Shown: one piece after another, positions 35,391-48,500 of the stretch
How the letters are laid out: every line of letters begins with the position of its first letter
Numbering within the stretch: the stretch's first letter is position 1
Source of the DNA: Ottelia alismoides
Lineage: Eukaryota > Streptophyta > Magnoliopsida > Alismatales > Hydrocharitaceae
Direction of reading: 5' to 3'
DNA: 64,000 bases
Assembly (NCBI GenBank): GCA_037367405.1
Contig: JAZKJV010010743.1
Span: forward strand, 434,001 to 498,000
Made by a program: the position numbers and the translations under genes
Notes under the pieces: generated by a model
What the model saw: the letters and a program-made list of their open reading frames with translations, nothing else
The model's database searches: none
What the model was told of the DNA's origin: nothing

Positions 35391-36475
35391 GACTGTTTAA
35401 TGCTTTGATGCTTGTTGTATTTATTTGAGATATCATTTTAAGCCCAAAAATTCCACAAAAATAGACTTAAGCTCCTGGACACGTGTACTTTCACGCCACT
35501 TATTTAGTTTTTGATTTTATTTTACTTTCATATTTATTAAAAATCAAAAACAGCCTTTTTGTGTACTGTCTACCTTAGAAAATACCAAAAAAATATTAAA
35601 ACCCTTCCAAAAATTCCAAAAAAATTACCTAGTGTCTATTTTGTCATCTTTTAGTGTCAGTCCAAAAATCATTAAAAATTTCAAAAGAAAAACACTAAAA
35701 ATTTAAAAACACTCAAAAACTTCAAAAAAAGTATATAAAATTGTAGAAAACTTCAAAAATCAAAAACTCAGTTCCTGTTTGTTCCTTATTTCACCCTTGT
35801 TATTAGAAAAATAGTGTGAAATATTTTTAGTACTGGTTGCTATTTTTAAATTACATTTTATTCCCAGCCAGCCTTATTTCCACTGTTTTCCTTTATTTCA
35901 GTATTTAAAAATATCAAAAACATCTTGAAAAACCCTCAAAAATCACAAAAACATTAGAAAACCTTAAAAATACCAAAAACATTTTATTTCTGAATTTTTG
36001 AGTATTTTTGTGCATTTTTATAAACATTTTAGCTCGCCTTTTATTATATTGCCTCTACTTTCCAATATTGAAAAAAGAAATACAAAAAAAATATAAAATA
36101 TAAATTATAAAAATCAGAAAATTCAAAAATCAAAATACAAAATTAAAAATAAAAATAAAAAAAATTATTAAAAATTAAAAACCCACAAAAATTGTAGTTG
36201 CTTGCTTGCTTAGTGTAGACACTTCACACACTCACACACTTGCATACATTTGCTTGAATTACACTATTTGTTCCCTGTGTTCGAACTCTCTGCATACTTG
36301 ACACTATACACCATTTGTGCAGAGTTAAAAATAAATTTTAACTCCACATTGTTTCTAATTTGTTGATCTTAGTGTGGGTTAATTGTTGACTTTAGTCCGG
36401 ATTTAGTGTGGTCACCACACCGACTAAGTTCACGCTTTGTGCTGAACTTAAGACCACCTGTTTCCGGCTAAATCA

Positions 36476-36905
36476 ACCAACAACAAGGAGGAAAGAATTA
36501 CCAGCCCAACCTAGCCCATCATCAGTAGCCTCCGTAACAAGGATATACTTGGAGGTAGAACAACTATGAACAACAGTCCGGATACCATCACTAGTTGTAC
36601 CAACAACTAGATGCTCAGTATCATTAGTACTCCTCCCCATAATACTAGCAATACCCTTCTCTTCCTCCTCCTCCTCGGTACTCTCAAGGATATTAGCATC
36701 AACCATCGTACTACCAGCAGAGTCAAGGGGCACATCAAGACGAATCCTTTGAGGTTGCCCCGATCAACCCTGCACTTGACTATCTCGTCCAACTTATTAA
36801 GAAATGGTTGAGATGAGCCAAGAGATTGATGACCTGACAACCACGAAACTACCATTCCAGCCCGGGTTGAAGCAAACCAAATAACTTCCATCGCAAGGAG
36901 CAGGT
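36476..36905 (+). pseudogene. gag: Outer element gag, Gln-rich continuation
   Basis: After the solo LTR the frame reads QQQGGKNYQPNLAHHQ, then a Gln/Tyr-rich run in which many glutamine codons are now TAG or TAA, then INPALDYLVQLIKKW (compare NPALGYLANLIDD in the minus-strand element). It is cut by copia-1 at 36905 and resumes at 47355. Confidence 0.75.
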
Positions 36906-37610
36906 TGTTCGACATGTGAACCCACGATGAGCCATTATGTAATAAATGTTATTGCAAATATCATTCCCTGGTCTGAAATGAAGAATAACTAATTTGCATA
37001 ATAGGTCCCGTAGTACAATTAGGGTAATGTACCATGGCCATCTTAATGATCATACAATTGTTGATTCAATTGTTGAATTATAGAGGCCGGTGCTTGGATG
37101 AATATCTGAAGAGTTAGATTGATGACTCATCAAGCACTATCAAATGATTATTAGGAGATGATCTCCAGCCTTAGAAGGAGATGGCAATCCTTTCTCTAAA
37201 GGCTGACATCTAACCGACCTCTTGATGTAGGTCCTCTACATAGGAATAGAGATTCAGAGGTGTTAGATAAGTTAGGTCAAAGGGTTGACTTAACGAGATT
37301 GAGATAACCAAAGACCTATGTCGTATGCTGTCATGATATAGGTACGCATCCTCTGACCGGAGATGGATGTGCAACTACATGTCTGAGTATCTACATTTGC
37401 CAGACCAATAGGTTGATGACCTAATCAAGTTCTATACACCGGCACGTTGGTTTGCATACAAGGGAATATGAGTAATACTATCTCTCAAAGGGATCATACA
37501 AGTTCATTTACTTAACCGGAAGACATGAGATCACCCATAAGATATTGGGAAGAATCAAATTCCGTGTACGGGCGTCTCGCTTTGGAAGATTGACTGAATT
37601 TATAGGTTTT

Positions 37611-37684
37611 ATATTTGCTTTTGGAAAGTATATGATCAATACCTGGGTATGATATATGCTTTTGGAAAGTATATGATCGATACC
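37611..37684 (+). repeat. 41-bp-period duplication specific to copia-1 LTRs
   Basis: The segment ATGCTTTTGGAAAGTATATG with its flanks occurs twice with a 41-bp offset; the 3' LTR has the same doubling near 45500-45575. Copia-2 LTRs carry a single unit (near 50930 and 59050). Confidence 0.8.
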
Positions 37685-39375
37685 AACTCCCAATGATTGA
37701 ATGAGAACCTTAATGATAAAACCCTGAAGGAGACAGTCTAAATAGATCTAAAACTTTAGATTTGTTATTGGTCTTCCAGTATGCAAGATGTACATGTATT
37801 AAGAATACCTGAGGGTGATGTGATCATAAACGATTGTATAACCATGATGCTTCTATTCCGAGGGAGTGATAAAATAGGTCTCCATTTTAGTGACTCCTCT
37901 CAGTAGAGAAGTGATCTGATCTTGGTCCAAATGTTGGACATTTCTTCGACTGTGATTCAGATACAATGAGAAGATTAGATCTACGACCTTCATTTAATCA
38001 AGCATCTTTGGGAGGTCCGCAAGATCTGGATTTGAGATGTGATCTCAATATCCAAGTTACTATATGTGGAACAATACAATCCCTGTGTCCTCATCTCTAA
38101 GTATCTGCGGAGAAAACGCATTACTCTTGAAAGAGTTCAAGAATAATTCCATTGTTGAATTATATCTAAGCACTGAGAAATGGATAATTAAATATGATTT
38201 AATTATCACGAATAATGTGAATTTCATTCATATTATTTGAATGCATGAGAATGATGATCCAATATAATTAAATATGATTTAATTATATGGATATGAATAA
38301 CGTGGATAGGACTATTCAATTATTCATATATATTATAAATCTTATTTATAATGTATTAGAGAGAGACAATTGTGATTTATATTTGTTGATTAATGATTGA
38401 TGTGAATTGGATTCACATTGGATGATTAATTGAAATTTGCATTTTAATTTGGGGTGTGAATGTGATTCACATATTTCCAATGGAATGATTGCAATATTCA
38501 CATATTATGAATTGTTTTTGTGAGATGATTTACAATAAGTGTTGTTGTAAATCTTAGAGATTTCATGTTAATGTAATCTCATGAGATAATAAGGAGATTG
38601 CCACCTTCCATCCTATGAGGGTGGACGGCCACCAACCTCCATTGGGAGTGGGTGCCCCCCCCCTTTTTTAGAGATGAGGGCAATCTCCTCCCCCTTTATC
38701 ACCAAGATTAGTTGATTTAGTTTGAAATTAATTATATTGATTATCAATATATATTAATTTAAATTAAATTAATTGTTGTTGTGTTCTTACAAAATAATCA
38801 TGGCCATTGAAAGAAACACAAATCAATCTCATCCATTGATTTTGTATTGTCCACCGATTGAGATCCATGGACTCACAAAACCCTATTTAAGAAGATGCAC
38901 CCCTTGCTCTTAAAAGTTACAACAACAAGTTCTCTCTCTCTCATTTTCACACCAATCTCTCTCCCTCTCTCTCTCTCTCTCTCCTTGAGTGGTCGTCCAC
39001 TCCATCCTTAGAGAGAAGGTCGGCGTCGTCGTCGCATCGTTGTTGTGCTGACACTTCGACAACTCTTTGATCTCTGTCTTCTTTGATGTACCTCGCTTGT
39101 GAAGAAGATGCTCTATATCATGAGATGAGATCGGGAGATCAGTTGCTTGGGTCGACGACTTGTATTGCGAGAAGCACATGACTCATCTCCGCACTCGCAA
39201 GTGTCTCCTCTAATGGATCGGACTTGAGACAGGAGGTCTCTTCTCTTAGAGGCTCGATCACAACCACTCCACAAGAGGTATTCCTTTATATATTATGTGG
39301 TTAGATGAAACGATCCAAGAAGCATTCTTGGATCATGTGGTTTCATCGATAATTTTTTTAAATTCTGTCGCACCA

Positions 39376-39398
39376 AGCAACTAGTGTGACTAGTTGCT
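39376..39398 (+). repeat. U5-region hairpin, copia-1 5' LTR
   Basis: AGCAACTAGT (39376-39385), loop GTG, ACTAGTTGCT (39389-39398): 10 perfect pairs. The copia-2 version has a G-C pair where this has A-T (GCGACT...AGTCGC), a compensatory change. Confidence 0.8.
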
Positions 39399-39466
39399 CT
39401 CGATCGTATATGATGCAATCATCACACTTCTATGATGCGCTTAAGGATTCTCCCATATCCTTCAAG

Positions 39467-39479
39467 TGGTATCAGATCC
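39467..39479 (+). promoter_or_regulatory. Primer binding site of copia-1
   Basis: TGGTATCAGATCC, one base from TGGTATCAGAGCC, the initiator tRNA-Met complement used by most plant copia elements. Confidence 0.85.
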
Positions 39480-41230
39480 ATAGGTCGAAGGTTTTGGATA
39501 CGATCCATAAACTTAGGATAACTTGGGCTCATTAGGGTTTGTGAAAATTTATCACATTTTATTCATGTGGCCCTATTTTGTGAGACTTTTTCATCTTTTG
39601 TAATTGTTTAAACATAAAATTGTCATTTTATTATGTTCCCCATTAAATAAGAAAATCATGGGATTTTAGTTTGGATGATTTGAAATCTGATTGCTCATGT
39701 TATGATCATTTTAATGAACATGTATCCACTGTTTCAGAGATGGTGAATATTGACGTAATTAAAGAGTTAACTACGATTTTAAAACACCTACAAATGTGTG
39801 CAAATCACTTAAGTTCTGTTGTAAATTAAATTAATAAACTTTGGAAACTTATTTTGCATGATTTGGATTTAAATTGATTGAGATATGCTAATTTTAGTAA
39901 GTAAGGGTCACCGTTGAAAATTACTTTTTTAATCAATAACATTGTGATTGTCATTTAATTAATTATTGAAATTAATTGTTAATTTCCTAAAATAATTATT
40001 AATGAATATTTATGAAATATTTTATGATGATTATTTTCTTAAATGACATTGCCTTGACCAATTTGATTACATATGATCTAGATCACAAATTAATTACATG
40101 ATCTTCTTTCCAACAAACAAACTTGCTTGAATAGGATTGAGAATTTGTTTAGCAAATTTCCTTACAATATAAATCAAATTAGTTTTGATTATTATTATTA
40201 TATGGTATAACTACGGTTTAAAAATTGATTATCATATTAAGTACAAAGTGATCAATTGGCATTATCCTAACCTGAGGCAAATATGATGTCTAGTCAGGAA
40301 GTGTCGGGGTAGCAGGTTGCTCTGTGAGCGGTTTGTCCCACTCCCTATGATATTGATCATGACAACGGGTAGGGAAGGGATAATGCTTGAAGGGATCATG
40401 ATGCATTTTACTAATTATTAAAATTCAAATAATACTAATTTTTAGATAATAGCATCATCAAAAAAAATTAGATAATAGCATACTTCAAGTAACAATCAAG
40501 TTTGTTGGTTGATCGAATTTGATTGATAATTGATTTAGTATGACTAAATGAATTATATACAATTAAAACAGTCTATTATGAATAGATGTATATTTCCCGT
40601 GGAAGAATTAATTATGTGAATATGATTCATAGTAATTAATTAGAATTTGAACATGATATGGAGGATCACATAAGTGACATCCATGGTCTCCCGTCAAGGC
40701 GAGGAGTTTTGTCACCATGGATTGTATGTAAGAGACACCCATCCGAAGTGACAACTCCTACATACAAGCACATCTAGATCATGCTCTTTGCTTCTCGAAA
40801 GAGTAAGGCTGTATGTGTAGCTGTATGCTTAGTGACCTCAATATAGGGTCCTCATATTATTGGGGTGATATTGGATTACGCATAGCAAGTTCTAATCATG
40901 TTGATGGTTGGTTCAATTAACGATGGGTCAACATCACCTTAGGGGTGGTGGGCATGGGTATTAAAGACCGAATTGGGAATGCAAGTTGGATTTCAAGGAG
41001 GAGTGTGTTCCCGCTTCTTTTTATCCGAATTATAGGTTCTCATATTATTGGGATGTAATTAGATAAGAAAGGAGATCCCATACCTTGCTTGGGATATAAT
41101 GGTAAGTATATCTCTTACATTGAAAGTGATTAAGGGAATAAACTTTCAGTGCTGACAGGGAAGACAACTTTGATATAAAAATCCTAAATCAAAGTAATAT
41201 ATATTTATTTGTGCAAAATATCTTATTTCA
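39480..41230 (+). other. Copia-1 long 5' leader
   Basis: About 1.75 kb of AT-rich non-coding sequence between PBS and gag. A 40-bp stretch at 40661-40700 is identical to 53981-54020 in copia-2 although the surroundings have diverged. No ORF of note. Confidence 0.7.
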
Positions 41231-44200
41231 GATAATCCTCATTAAGCCCATTCAATACTATACTCACTAATAACAAGTAAAATATCACGGATTGGATTCA
41301 TGATCAAGATATTGTACTTGCAGTTGGATGCATAATGTATGTGGTTGTATTGTGCAAGTTTCCTCATAATAATGAGGAATGACAATTAAAAGACAATAGA
41401 ACAACAACCTAGGGATTGTGTGTCTCTATAGTCTTGATCTCTCAGGGAATGTACTTTGGAAGTGGCATGTCGATGATGATCGTAATTGTCAAACAATCCT
41501 TATAAAATCTAAGAAGATGTTATAGCATACATATGTGCTCTCAACTTTTAGTCATGAATGACATGGTTCACTGCATTGTGCACAACGGTGGCTCTATAAG
41601 AGATGATGTACTCAAAATGTTTGAGTACCTACCTGAACCTAAGTCTTTTAGAGATAAGATGTATGTAGATATGATGAGTGTCATCATTCTACTGTCTATA
41701 CTCAAGTCATTCATGAAGCTTTATAATATTCATATTATATGAATTAAATGAAGCATGTATAGATGTTGAAATACTCTTATATTGAAATCTTTTGAATTCA
41801 ACATAAGAGATCCTTTGTCTTAAGCAATGGTTATTTATAGATGATGGAAGCGCAGTGGAAGCATGGGTCTGACACAAGAAAGAAGGAAAGTCAAAGAGTT
41901 AACTGTACTTCTGTAACTTCCATATGACATCCAAAGAGTTGTATGAATGCCAATACTGCAACAAGTTGATGTATTGATAATATGACTATCAAGTCTATCT
42001 AGAATCCTTAGAGAAAGATCCGGATAGTTCATCAGAATAATAAACTTCTACATATAATCATTGAAATTGACTTTCTTATTTGATAAGATAAAAGTCTGGT
42101 AAGTTTATACCACTCTTCTAATAACACTTGCAATGGATGCATATGTTTTAGAAGACTAGAAAATTTGATCTTAAGGTTTAATAGTCATACACATGGATAT
42201 TGATGCAATTGTTGCAACAGTCTCTATTGGGTTTATAGACTTCATGATTTCAGTGGGAGAGACCTTAGTCTTAGAGAATGTCTCTATGACCAAGATATTA
42301 GAATACGCTCGTTGTTTATTTCTAAATGTTGGAAATAAACATGAATTCTAGAATAGTCCTATCATAAAGAGTTATGATGGATAAATTTTAGATAGTAATT
42401 AGACATCTGGAGGACTCTACCAAATCAAAAAATTAATGAACAATTCATTAACATTTCTAAATACTGAAAATTTAAACCTTAATAGATCAATAGGAGACTG
42501 AAGATCATTTGACAATGATCTGGCATCAAGCCTTGGACATATGTCTATTAATGAGATCAATAGACTAGTAAGAGATGAAGCTTTAGAGTGTCTGAAATTT
42601 CAAATCTTACATACTTGTGAATATTGTATTCAAAGTAGAAAATGTCCAATGCACCCTTCTCTGGGAATGGTGTTAGATGTCAAGGTATTCAAGATCTCAT
42701 ACATATTGATATATGTGGATCATATGTTATCATAATAAACATTGATGATATGTGATATCATTCTTTGATTATTTGTGATATGAGATTTCTCCCCTTCACC
42801 CTAGAAACCTTTGAAATGTTCAAAGATTTCACAATTTTGGTTTAGAACCAAAGTTTGAAGGAAGATGAAATGAATTTGATATAACCGAGGTAGCAAGTAC
42901 CTATTATATGAATTCATTGAATAACTTATGGAGAGAGGAATATCATTCCTATCTCACTCCTCCTAATACACCTAAAGTCAATAGAGTTGTAGGGAGATAC
43001 AATTGGATTATGTGTGACATGATTTGATCAATGATGAACCTTAACATAATTATCTCTTAGTTTCCAGGTATATATGTAGTAGAGACTACAATATATATCC
43101 TTAAAAGATTCCATGTAAATCTAAACTCGAACATCCTCATAAGCTATGGTTTGGAACCTATCTTAGCTTTGTACACTAGAGGATTTAGGGTTTCTTGGTC
43201 CATAACTTTGTCATGGATGCAAGTAAGCTGGAACCTTGCACCAGAGAGTGCTACTTCATTAGGAAAATAAATGATTGTATTTGATACCTACTTTATGACC
43301 GTGAGATTCTAAAAGATTTCATCATTAAGGATATGATTCTTAGAGGATGACTCTCTTGATAATCAAGATGAAAATGAAGTGAAGGAAATCATTTAATCTT
43401 GAGAAGATAATGAGGCTCCTAAAAATCAGAAACTAAAAGGACAATTAAAGATGAAACACATCTTCAAATGAGTTTGAGGATGGATTTCATGTGTCAGTTA
43501 AGTCTGACATTGATCAGACTTCATATGATGAAGCTTTTCAGGATCATGACATGAAAAGATGGATGTTAGCAATAAAGTCTAAAGTAGACTTCATATACAA
43601 GTGTTATATATGGACCCTCGAGGATCCACATATAAGGGTAAAACTTGTTAGGTGTAAAAGGATCTTCTAGAGAAGGAGGGAACCTGATGAGAAGATAGGG
43701 ACCTTCAAAGCACAGTTTCTATCCTCAAGATACACACAGAAATAATACATTGCTTGCGATGAGACTCGCTTTCTAGTGACCATGCTTAAACTCATTAGAT
43801 TATTGCTAACAATAGCTACAGAACTTGACTATGATATCTTCAAGATGGAAGTCAATATTGCATTCCTCTATGAATACCTCTCTAAGGATATTCACATGAA
43901 GTAGCCCCAGGGCTTCATGGTTTAGGAAAGCAAGGTGTGCAAGCTAAGAAACTCTATCTATGGACTTAAATAAGCTTCTTGTAGTTTGAACACTAAATTT
44001 GATGAAATTATAAATGTTATGATTTCAGATAGAATCTTGATGAATCATGTGAACTTAGTGGGAGTGCCATTGTGTTCATCGTGCTAAATCTAGATAATAT
44101 CCTAATCATTTGCAATGATATAAGGATGATAATAAGTGTTTCATAATCTAGTTATTCCATACCTTGAGATATGATAATAAGTGTTTCATATTGGGACCGT

Positions 44201-44891
44201 CACATTAACGGTACACCTTGGACATTTCCATTTTCTAGAAAATTCCAAGAATTGCTTCTTTTCCTTAAGATATAGTATTGACCTATCTATAGGAATAGCA
44301 CCTCAAAGAGTTGAGGATGTGAATACCAAAGCTACATGCCCTAGTGCATCAGCTTTGGGAAGCTCAGTGTATGCTAGATATGTACAAAAGCCAGATGTTT
44401 GTCACGCAGTGGGAGTATAAACTATTACTAATCCTACTATGGATAAAACACTTGATTGCAGTAATAACAATATCTTCAAAGATGACAAGACTTTTTGAGA
44501 TAGTGATATCAAACTTCAATAACTTAAGACTTTATAGATAGTGATCTAAAAGGTCTTAACTGTAGATACCTTTAGAGATAGAGATCTCCAGGAATAAGAA
44601 TATTCTGATAAGGATAATGGAAATACTTATTATAATAATTATTGAGTTGTAGTGTCAATGATACTATAACTGACAATATTGAGTATTGGTTGCATAAGAT
44701 GAAACATTCGCATTGGATGTGAGCATTGTTACTAGGAGATATGCAAATGTCGTAAAAGGACTTGGCGTAGTCTCTTGGTAACAGAGTGACTGATCAGTTT
44801 ACCTAACTATTTTTCTAAATAGCCTATGATTGTCATATGAGTGTGAGTTTAAAGATTAGCCCATTAATGGCTCTTTGGTCTAGTGGGAGAT
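41231..44891 (+). pseudogene. Copia-1 gag-pol remnants
   Basis: Strongly decayed. Recognisable by comparison with copia-2: gag pieces near 41533-41740 (DDVLKMFEYLPEPKSFRDKM), the pre-integrase domain near 42541-42735 (SINEINRLVRDEALECLKFQ, HTCEYC), integrase traces (42880-43330), RT traces near 43540-44110 (VKLVRCKRIF, YLSKDIHMK), and the post-RT segment near 44181-44420 (GSSVYARYVQKPDVCHAVGV). Many frameshifts, stops and deletions; shorter than the copia-2 coding region. Polypurine tract at 44880-44891. Confidence 0.8.
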
Positions 44892-46011
44892 TGTTGGACA
44901 TGTGAGCCCACAACAAGCCATTATGCAATAAATGTTATTGAATATCATTCCCTAATCCGAACTAAAGAATCATAGAGGATGGTGCTTGGATGAATATCTA
45001 AAGAGTTAGATTGAGGACTCGTCAAGCACCGTCAAATGATTATTAAGAGATGAACTCCAGCCTGAGAAGGAGATGGCAATCCTTTCTCTGAAGGCTGACA
45101 TCTAACCGACCTCTTAATGCATGTCCTCTGCATAGGAATAGAGATTCGGAGGTGTTAGATAAGTTAGGTCAAAGAGTTGACTTAACGAGATTGACATAAC
45201 CAAAGACCTATGTCGTATGTTGTCACGATATAGGTGTGCATCGTCTGACTAGAGACCGATGTGCTACTATATGTCTGAGTATGTACATTTGGCAGACCAA
45301 TATGATGATGACCTAATAAAGGTCTATACACCCGCATGTTGGTGTGCATACAAGGGCATATGAGTAATACAATCTCTCAAAGGGATCATACAGGTTCATT
45401 TACTGAACCGGAAGACATGAGCTCACTCATGAGATATTGGAAAGAATCAAATTCCGTGCATGGTCATCTTGCTTTGGAAGCTTGGCTGAATTTGTAGGTT
45501 TGATATATGCTTTTGGAAAGTATATGATCAATACCTGGGTTTGATATATGCTTTTGGAAAGTATATGATCGATACCAACTCCCAATGATCGAATGAGAAC
45601 CTTAATGATAAAACCTTGAAGGAGACAATATAAATAGATCTAAAACTTCAGGTTTGTTCTTAGTCTTCCAGTATGCAGGATGTACAGGTTTTAAAATCAC
45701 TTGAGAGTGATGTGATCATAAACAATTGTATAATCATGACACTTCTATTCCAAGGGGGTGATGAAACAGGTCTGGATTTTAGTGACTCCTCTCAGTATAG
45801 AAGTGATCTAATCTTTGTCTAAATGTTGGACATTGCTTCGAATGTGATTCAGATGCAACGAGAAGATAAGATCTACGGCCTTGATTTAATCAAGCATCTT
45901 TGGGAGGTTCGCAAGATCTGGATTTGAGATGTGATCTCAATATCCAAGTCACTATATGTGGAACAATACAATTGTCTTGTCCTTATCTCCAAGTATTTGC
46001 GGAGAAAGCCC

Positions 46012-46039
46012 ATTATTCTTGAAAGAGTTCAAGAATAAT
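46012..46039. promoter_or_regulatory. HSE-like palindrome, copia-1 3' LTR
   Basis: 12-bp perfect arms (46012-46023/46028-46039) with a 4-bp spacer, containing TTCTTGAA and TTCAAGAA. Both fit the TTCnnGAA heat-shock-element unit. Counterparts at 38121-38147, 51402-51426 and 59522-59549. Confidence 0.65.
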
Positions 46040-46779
46040 TCTATTGTTGAATTATATCTAAGCATTAAAAAATGGATAATTAAATGTGATTCAATTATCA
46101 TGAATAATATGAATTTCATTCATATTATTTGAATGCATGAGAATGATGGTCTAATATAATTAAATGTTGTTTAATTAGTATGGATATGAATAATGTGGAT
46201 AGCACTATCCAAATATTCATATATATTATAAATGTGATTTATAATGTATTAGAGAGAGTTGTGATTTATATTTGTTGATTAATTATTGATGTGAATTGGA
46301 TTCACATTGGATGATTAATTGAAATTTAAATTTTATTTTCGGGTGTGAATGTGATTCACATATTTCTAATGGCATGATTGCAATATTCACAAGATAATTA
46401 TGAATTATCATTGTGAGATAATTTACAACAAGTGTTGTTGTAAATCTTGGAGATTTCATGAGATAATGTAATCTCATGAGATAATAAGGAGATTGCCACT
46501 TCCATCCTAAGAGGGTGGACGGCCACCAGCTTCCACTAGGAGTGGGTGACCGTCCCCCCATTTTAGGGATGAGGGAAATATCCTATCCCTTTATCTCCAA
46601 GATTAGTTGATTTAATTTGGAATAAATTATAATGATTTATAAATATATATTAATTTAAAGTAAATTAATTGTTGTTGTGTTTTTACAACATAATCATGGC
46701 CATTGAAAGAAATACAAATCAATCTCATCCATTGATTTTGTGTTGTCCATGGATTGAGATCCATGGACTCCCAAAACCC

Positions 46780-46787
46780 TATATAAG
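46780..46787 (+). promoter_or_regulatory. TATA box, copia-1 3' LTR
   Basis: TATATAAG followed about 40 bp later by a CT-rich stretch; same position as the copia-2 TATATAAAG (52161, 60284). Confidence 0.65.
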
Positions 46788-47354
46788 AAGAGGCACACCT
46801 TGATCTTAAAAGTTACAACCACAACTTCTCTCTCTCCCTCATTCTCTCGCTAACCTCTCTCTTTCTCCTTGAGTGGTCGTCCACTCCATCCTTAGAGAGA
46901 AGGTCATCATCATTGTCACATCATCATTGTGCTGCCGCTTTGACAACTCTTGGATCTACGTAATTTTCGGTGTGCCTCGCTTGTGAAGAAGACGTTCGAT
47001 CTCGTGAGACGAGAATAGGATATTCATTGCTTGAATCAACGACTTGGATTGCGAAAAGCACGCGACTCATCTCTGCATTTGCAAGTGTCTCCTCCGACGG
47101 ATCAGACTTGAGACAGGAGGTTTCTTCTCTTGGAGTCTAGATCACAACCACGCTACAAGAGGTATTCCTTTATCTATTATGTGGTTAGATGAAACGATCC
47201 AAGAAGCTTTCTTGGATCATGTGGTTTCATCAATTATTTTTTTTGAATTCTGTCCCAACAAGCAACTAGTACGACTAGTTGCTCCCGATTGTATATGATA
47301 TTATCCTCATGCTTCTGTGATGCACATGAGGATTCTCCCATATCCTTTGCAGGT

Positions 47355-48005
47355 ATTCTACAGTGTTCAACCCGATTCAGTTAGAAATGATATTATTTTA
47401 TCTAATGTTGTAACTCTCAGGAGAGGTAGGACACTTAAGCCATCTGCAACTACGAAAGGAAAACAAAAGTGTCTGATGGTGAATCTTCAACCTATCTAGC
47501 CGATGGGGCTAGAGAATTTTTAGATGCAACACTACCTACACCAAAAAAACAAAAAATGAAGAAGATTCAAAAATTTAAAAATAATGACAACGGCCAATGC
47601 GAAGCCATACCGGTGGTGGAGAATCCAGTCGCAGCAACCAACCCAAATAATTTGTTGCCATCTACTCGTACACACTAATATGGGCAAACACTTATAACAT
47701 ACCGTTTCTTCAGATGTGAATATTACTTTTCCACAAGTAATTAAAGCAAGAACAAAAAAATGAAATATGCATTGTCTGATCCTGGGATTGTTCAAATATT
47801 GCAAAATCTTATTCTTGGAATGCCATTGTTGAAAGCCATGGAGTACATGTCGGCTGTGGAAAGAGGACTTAAAGAGGCATGTACAACAAAGCACCTAAAT
47901 AGAAGAAAGAGAAAGAGAAAACCAGAGATGCACGTTCTGACCATGGCAACTGTTAACTCCATCAGCAAACTCCCAAACAAATAAAAAGACAAGGGAGAAC
48001 CACCC
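47355..48005 (+). pseudogene. gag: Outer element gag C-terminal part and spacer
   Basis: Reading resumes across copia-1 as EQVFYSVQPDSVRND, then ILSNVVTLRRGRTL, matching the conserved gag end of Athila (a VTLRSG-type motif). The spacer to protease includes VQILQNLILGMPLLKAMEYM, a relative of the helix before protease in other copies, followed by a basic RRKRKRKPE segment. Frames change several times. Confidence 0.75.
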
Positions 48006-48500
48006 GTGCGATGCAAGATTTTCAACCAGACATTTGAGCACACATTGCTCGATAAAGGATCGTCCATCAATTTATTGTCGTCTTACATGCTCAAGGAATT
48101 TGGAGTAGAACCGCTCAATCCCACGAAGATGATTCTGCAGTTTGCGGATAGATCTGTTAAGCGGCTCAAGGTATGTTGGAGGGCATCATTGTCACAGTCC
48201 AAGGGATGCAGTTCCATGAGGATTTCATTATCCTATATATGGACACCTCTGCCCCTCCGCTATACACTCCGATCATCTTAGTATGTCATTCCTTCGAACT
48301 GTTGAAGCAGTGGTAGATTATGGCACTAGAGAGATTACATTCCACTCCAACAATAACAAAATTCCTATTGATACGATCCATGAATCAAAATCGACAGAAG
48401 TGGCATTTGTGTCGACAATGCTTGAACCTAATGGCTAAGATGCCATCGATTTTCTTGCTGAGACCAAAGACACTAATTTATTCCTGGACAACATGGAGAT
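48006..48500 (+). pseudogene. pol: Outer element protease region
   Basis: MRCKIFNQTFEHTLLDKGSS aligns with the minus-strand protease (VKCEILDQTFDRTLFDSELT). The active-site triplet D-T/S-G is DKG here, so a key residue is changed. LQFADRSVKRLK follows, then the frame is lost around 48170 where a GIIxDV motif is expected. Confidence 0.8.

Larger units (their letters stand above)
32587..36475 (+). mobile_element. Solo Athila LTR (plus), flanked by ACCAA duplication
   Basis: It starts TGATGAATCCACATTTCATC and ends AAATCA at 36475, giving 3889 bp. ACCAA occurs at 32582-32586 and 36476-36480, a perfect 5-bp target duplication, and gag coding continues on both sides. It is the closest relative of LTR A here: it keeps the 28-bp palindrome identically (33741-33768), a 24-bp W-box palindrome (33776-33799), a GC-rich block (about 33960-34930) and TTTGCA-type units (34924-35390). 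It appears younger than the host element because these features are crisp. Confidence 0.95.
36906..39464 (+). repeat. Copia-1 5' LTR (2559 bp)
   Basis: TGTTCGACATG start, ATATCCTTCA end, two bases before the PBS. Contains a 41-bp tandem duplication (37611-37684), a TTCAAGAA palindrome half (38136-38143), a TATA-like CTATTTAAG (38883-38891) followed by CT-rich leader (38964-38983), and a 10-bp-stem hairpin (39376-39385/39389-39398). Confidence 0.9.
36906..47349 (+). mobile_element. Copia-1: Ty1/copia element with two LTRs, CAGGT duplication
   Basis: 5' LTR 36906-39464, internal region 39465-44891, 3' LTR 44892-47349. CAGGT lies at 36901-36905 and 47350-47354. PBS at 39467-39479, polypurine tract AGTGGGAGA before 44892. 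LTR starts are TGTTCGACATGTGA and TGTTGGACATGTGA. The internal region is heavily decayed, with only short homologies to the copia-2 proteins. LTR sequences are homologous to those of copia-2, so both belong to one family but different subgroups. Confidence 0.92.
44892..47349 (+). repeat. Copia-1 3' LTR (2458 bp)
   Basis: TGTTGGACATGTGAG start after the polypurine tract; ends ATATCCTTTG next to the CAGGT duplication, where the 5' LTR has CCTTCA. Contains a perfect 12-bp-arm HSE-like palindrome (46012-46039), a TATA box (46780-46787) with an 8-bp inverted repeat just upstream (46747-46754/46759-46766) and the U5 hairpin near 47264-47286. Confidence 0.9.

Noticed and set aside
38921..39180. Apparent Arg/Glu-repeat protein on the minus strand
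   Set aside because: Produced by the CT-rich leader of the copia LTR read backwards.
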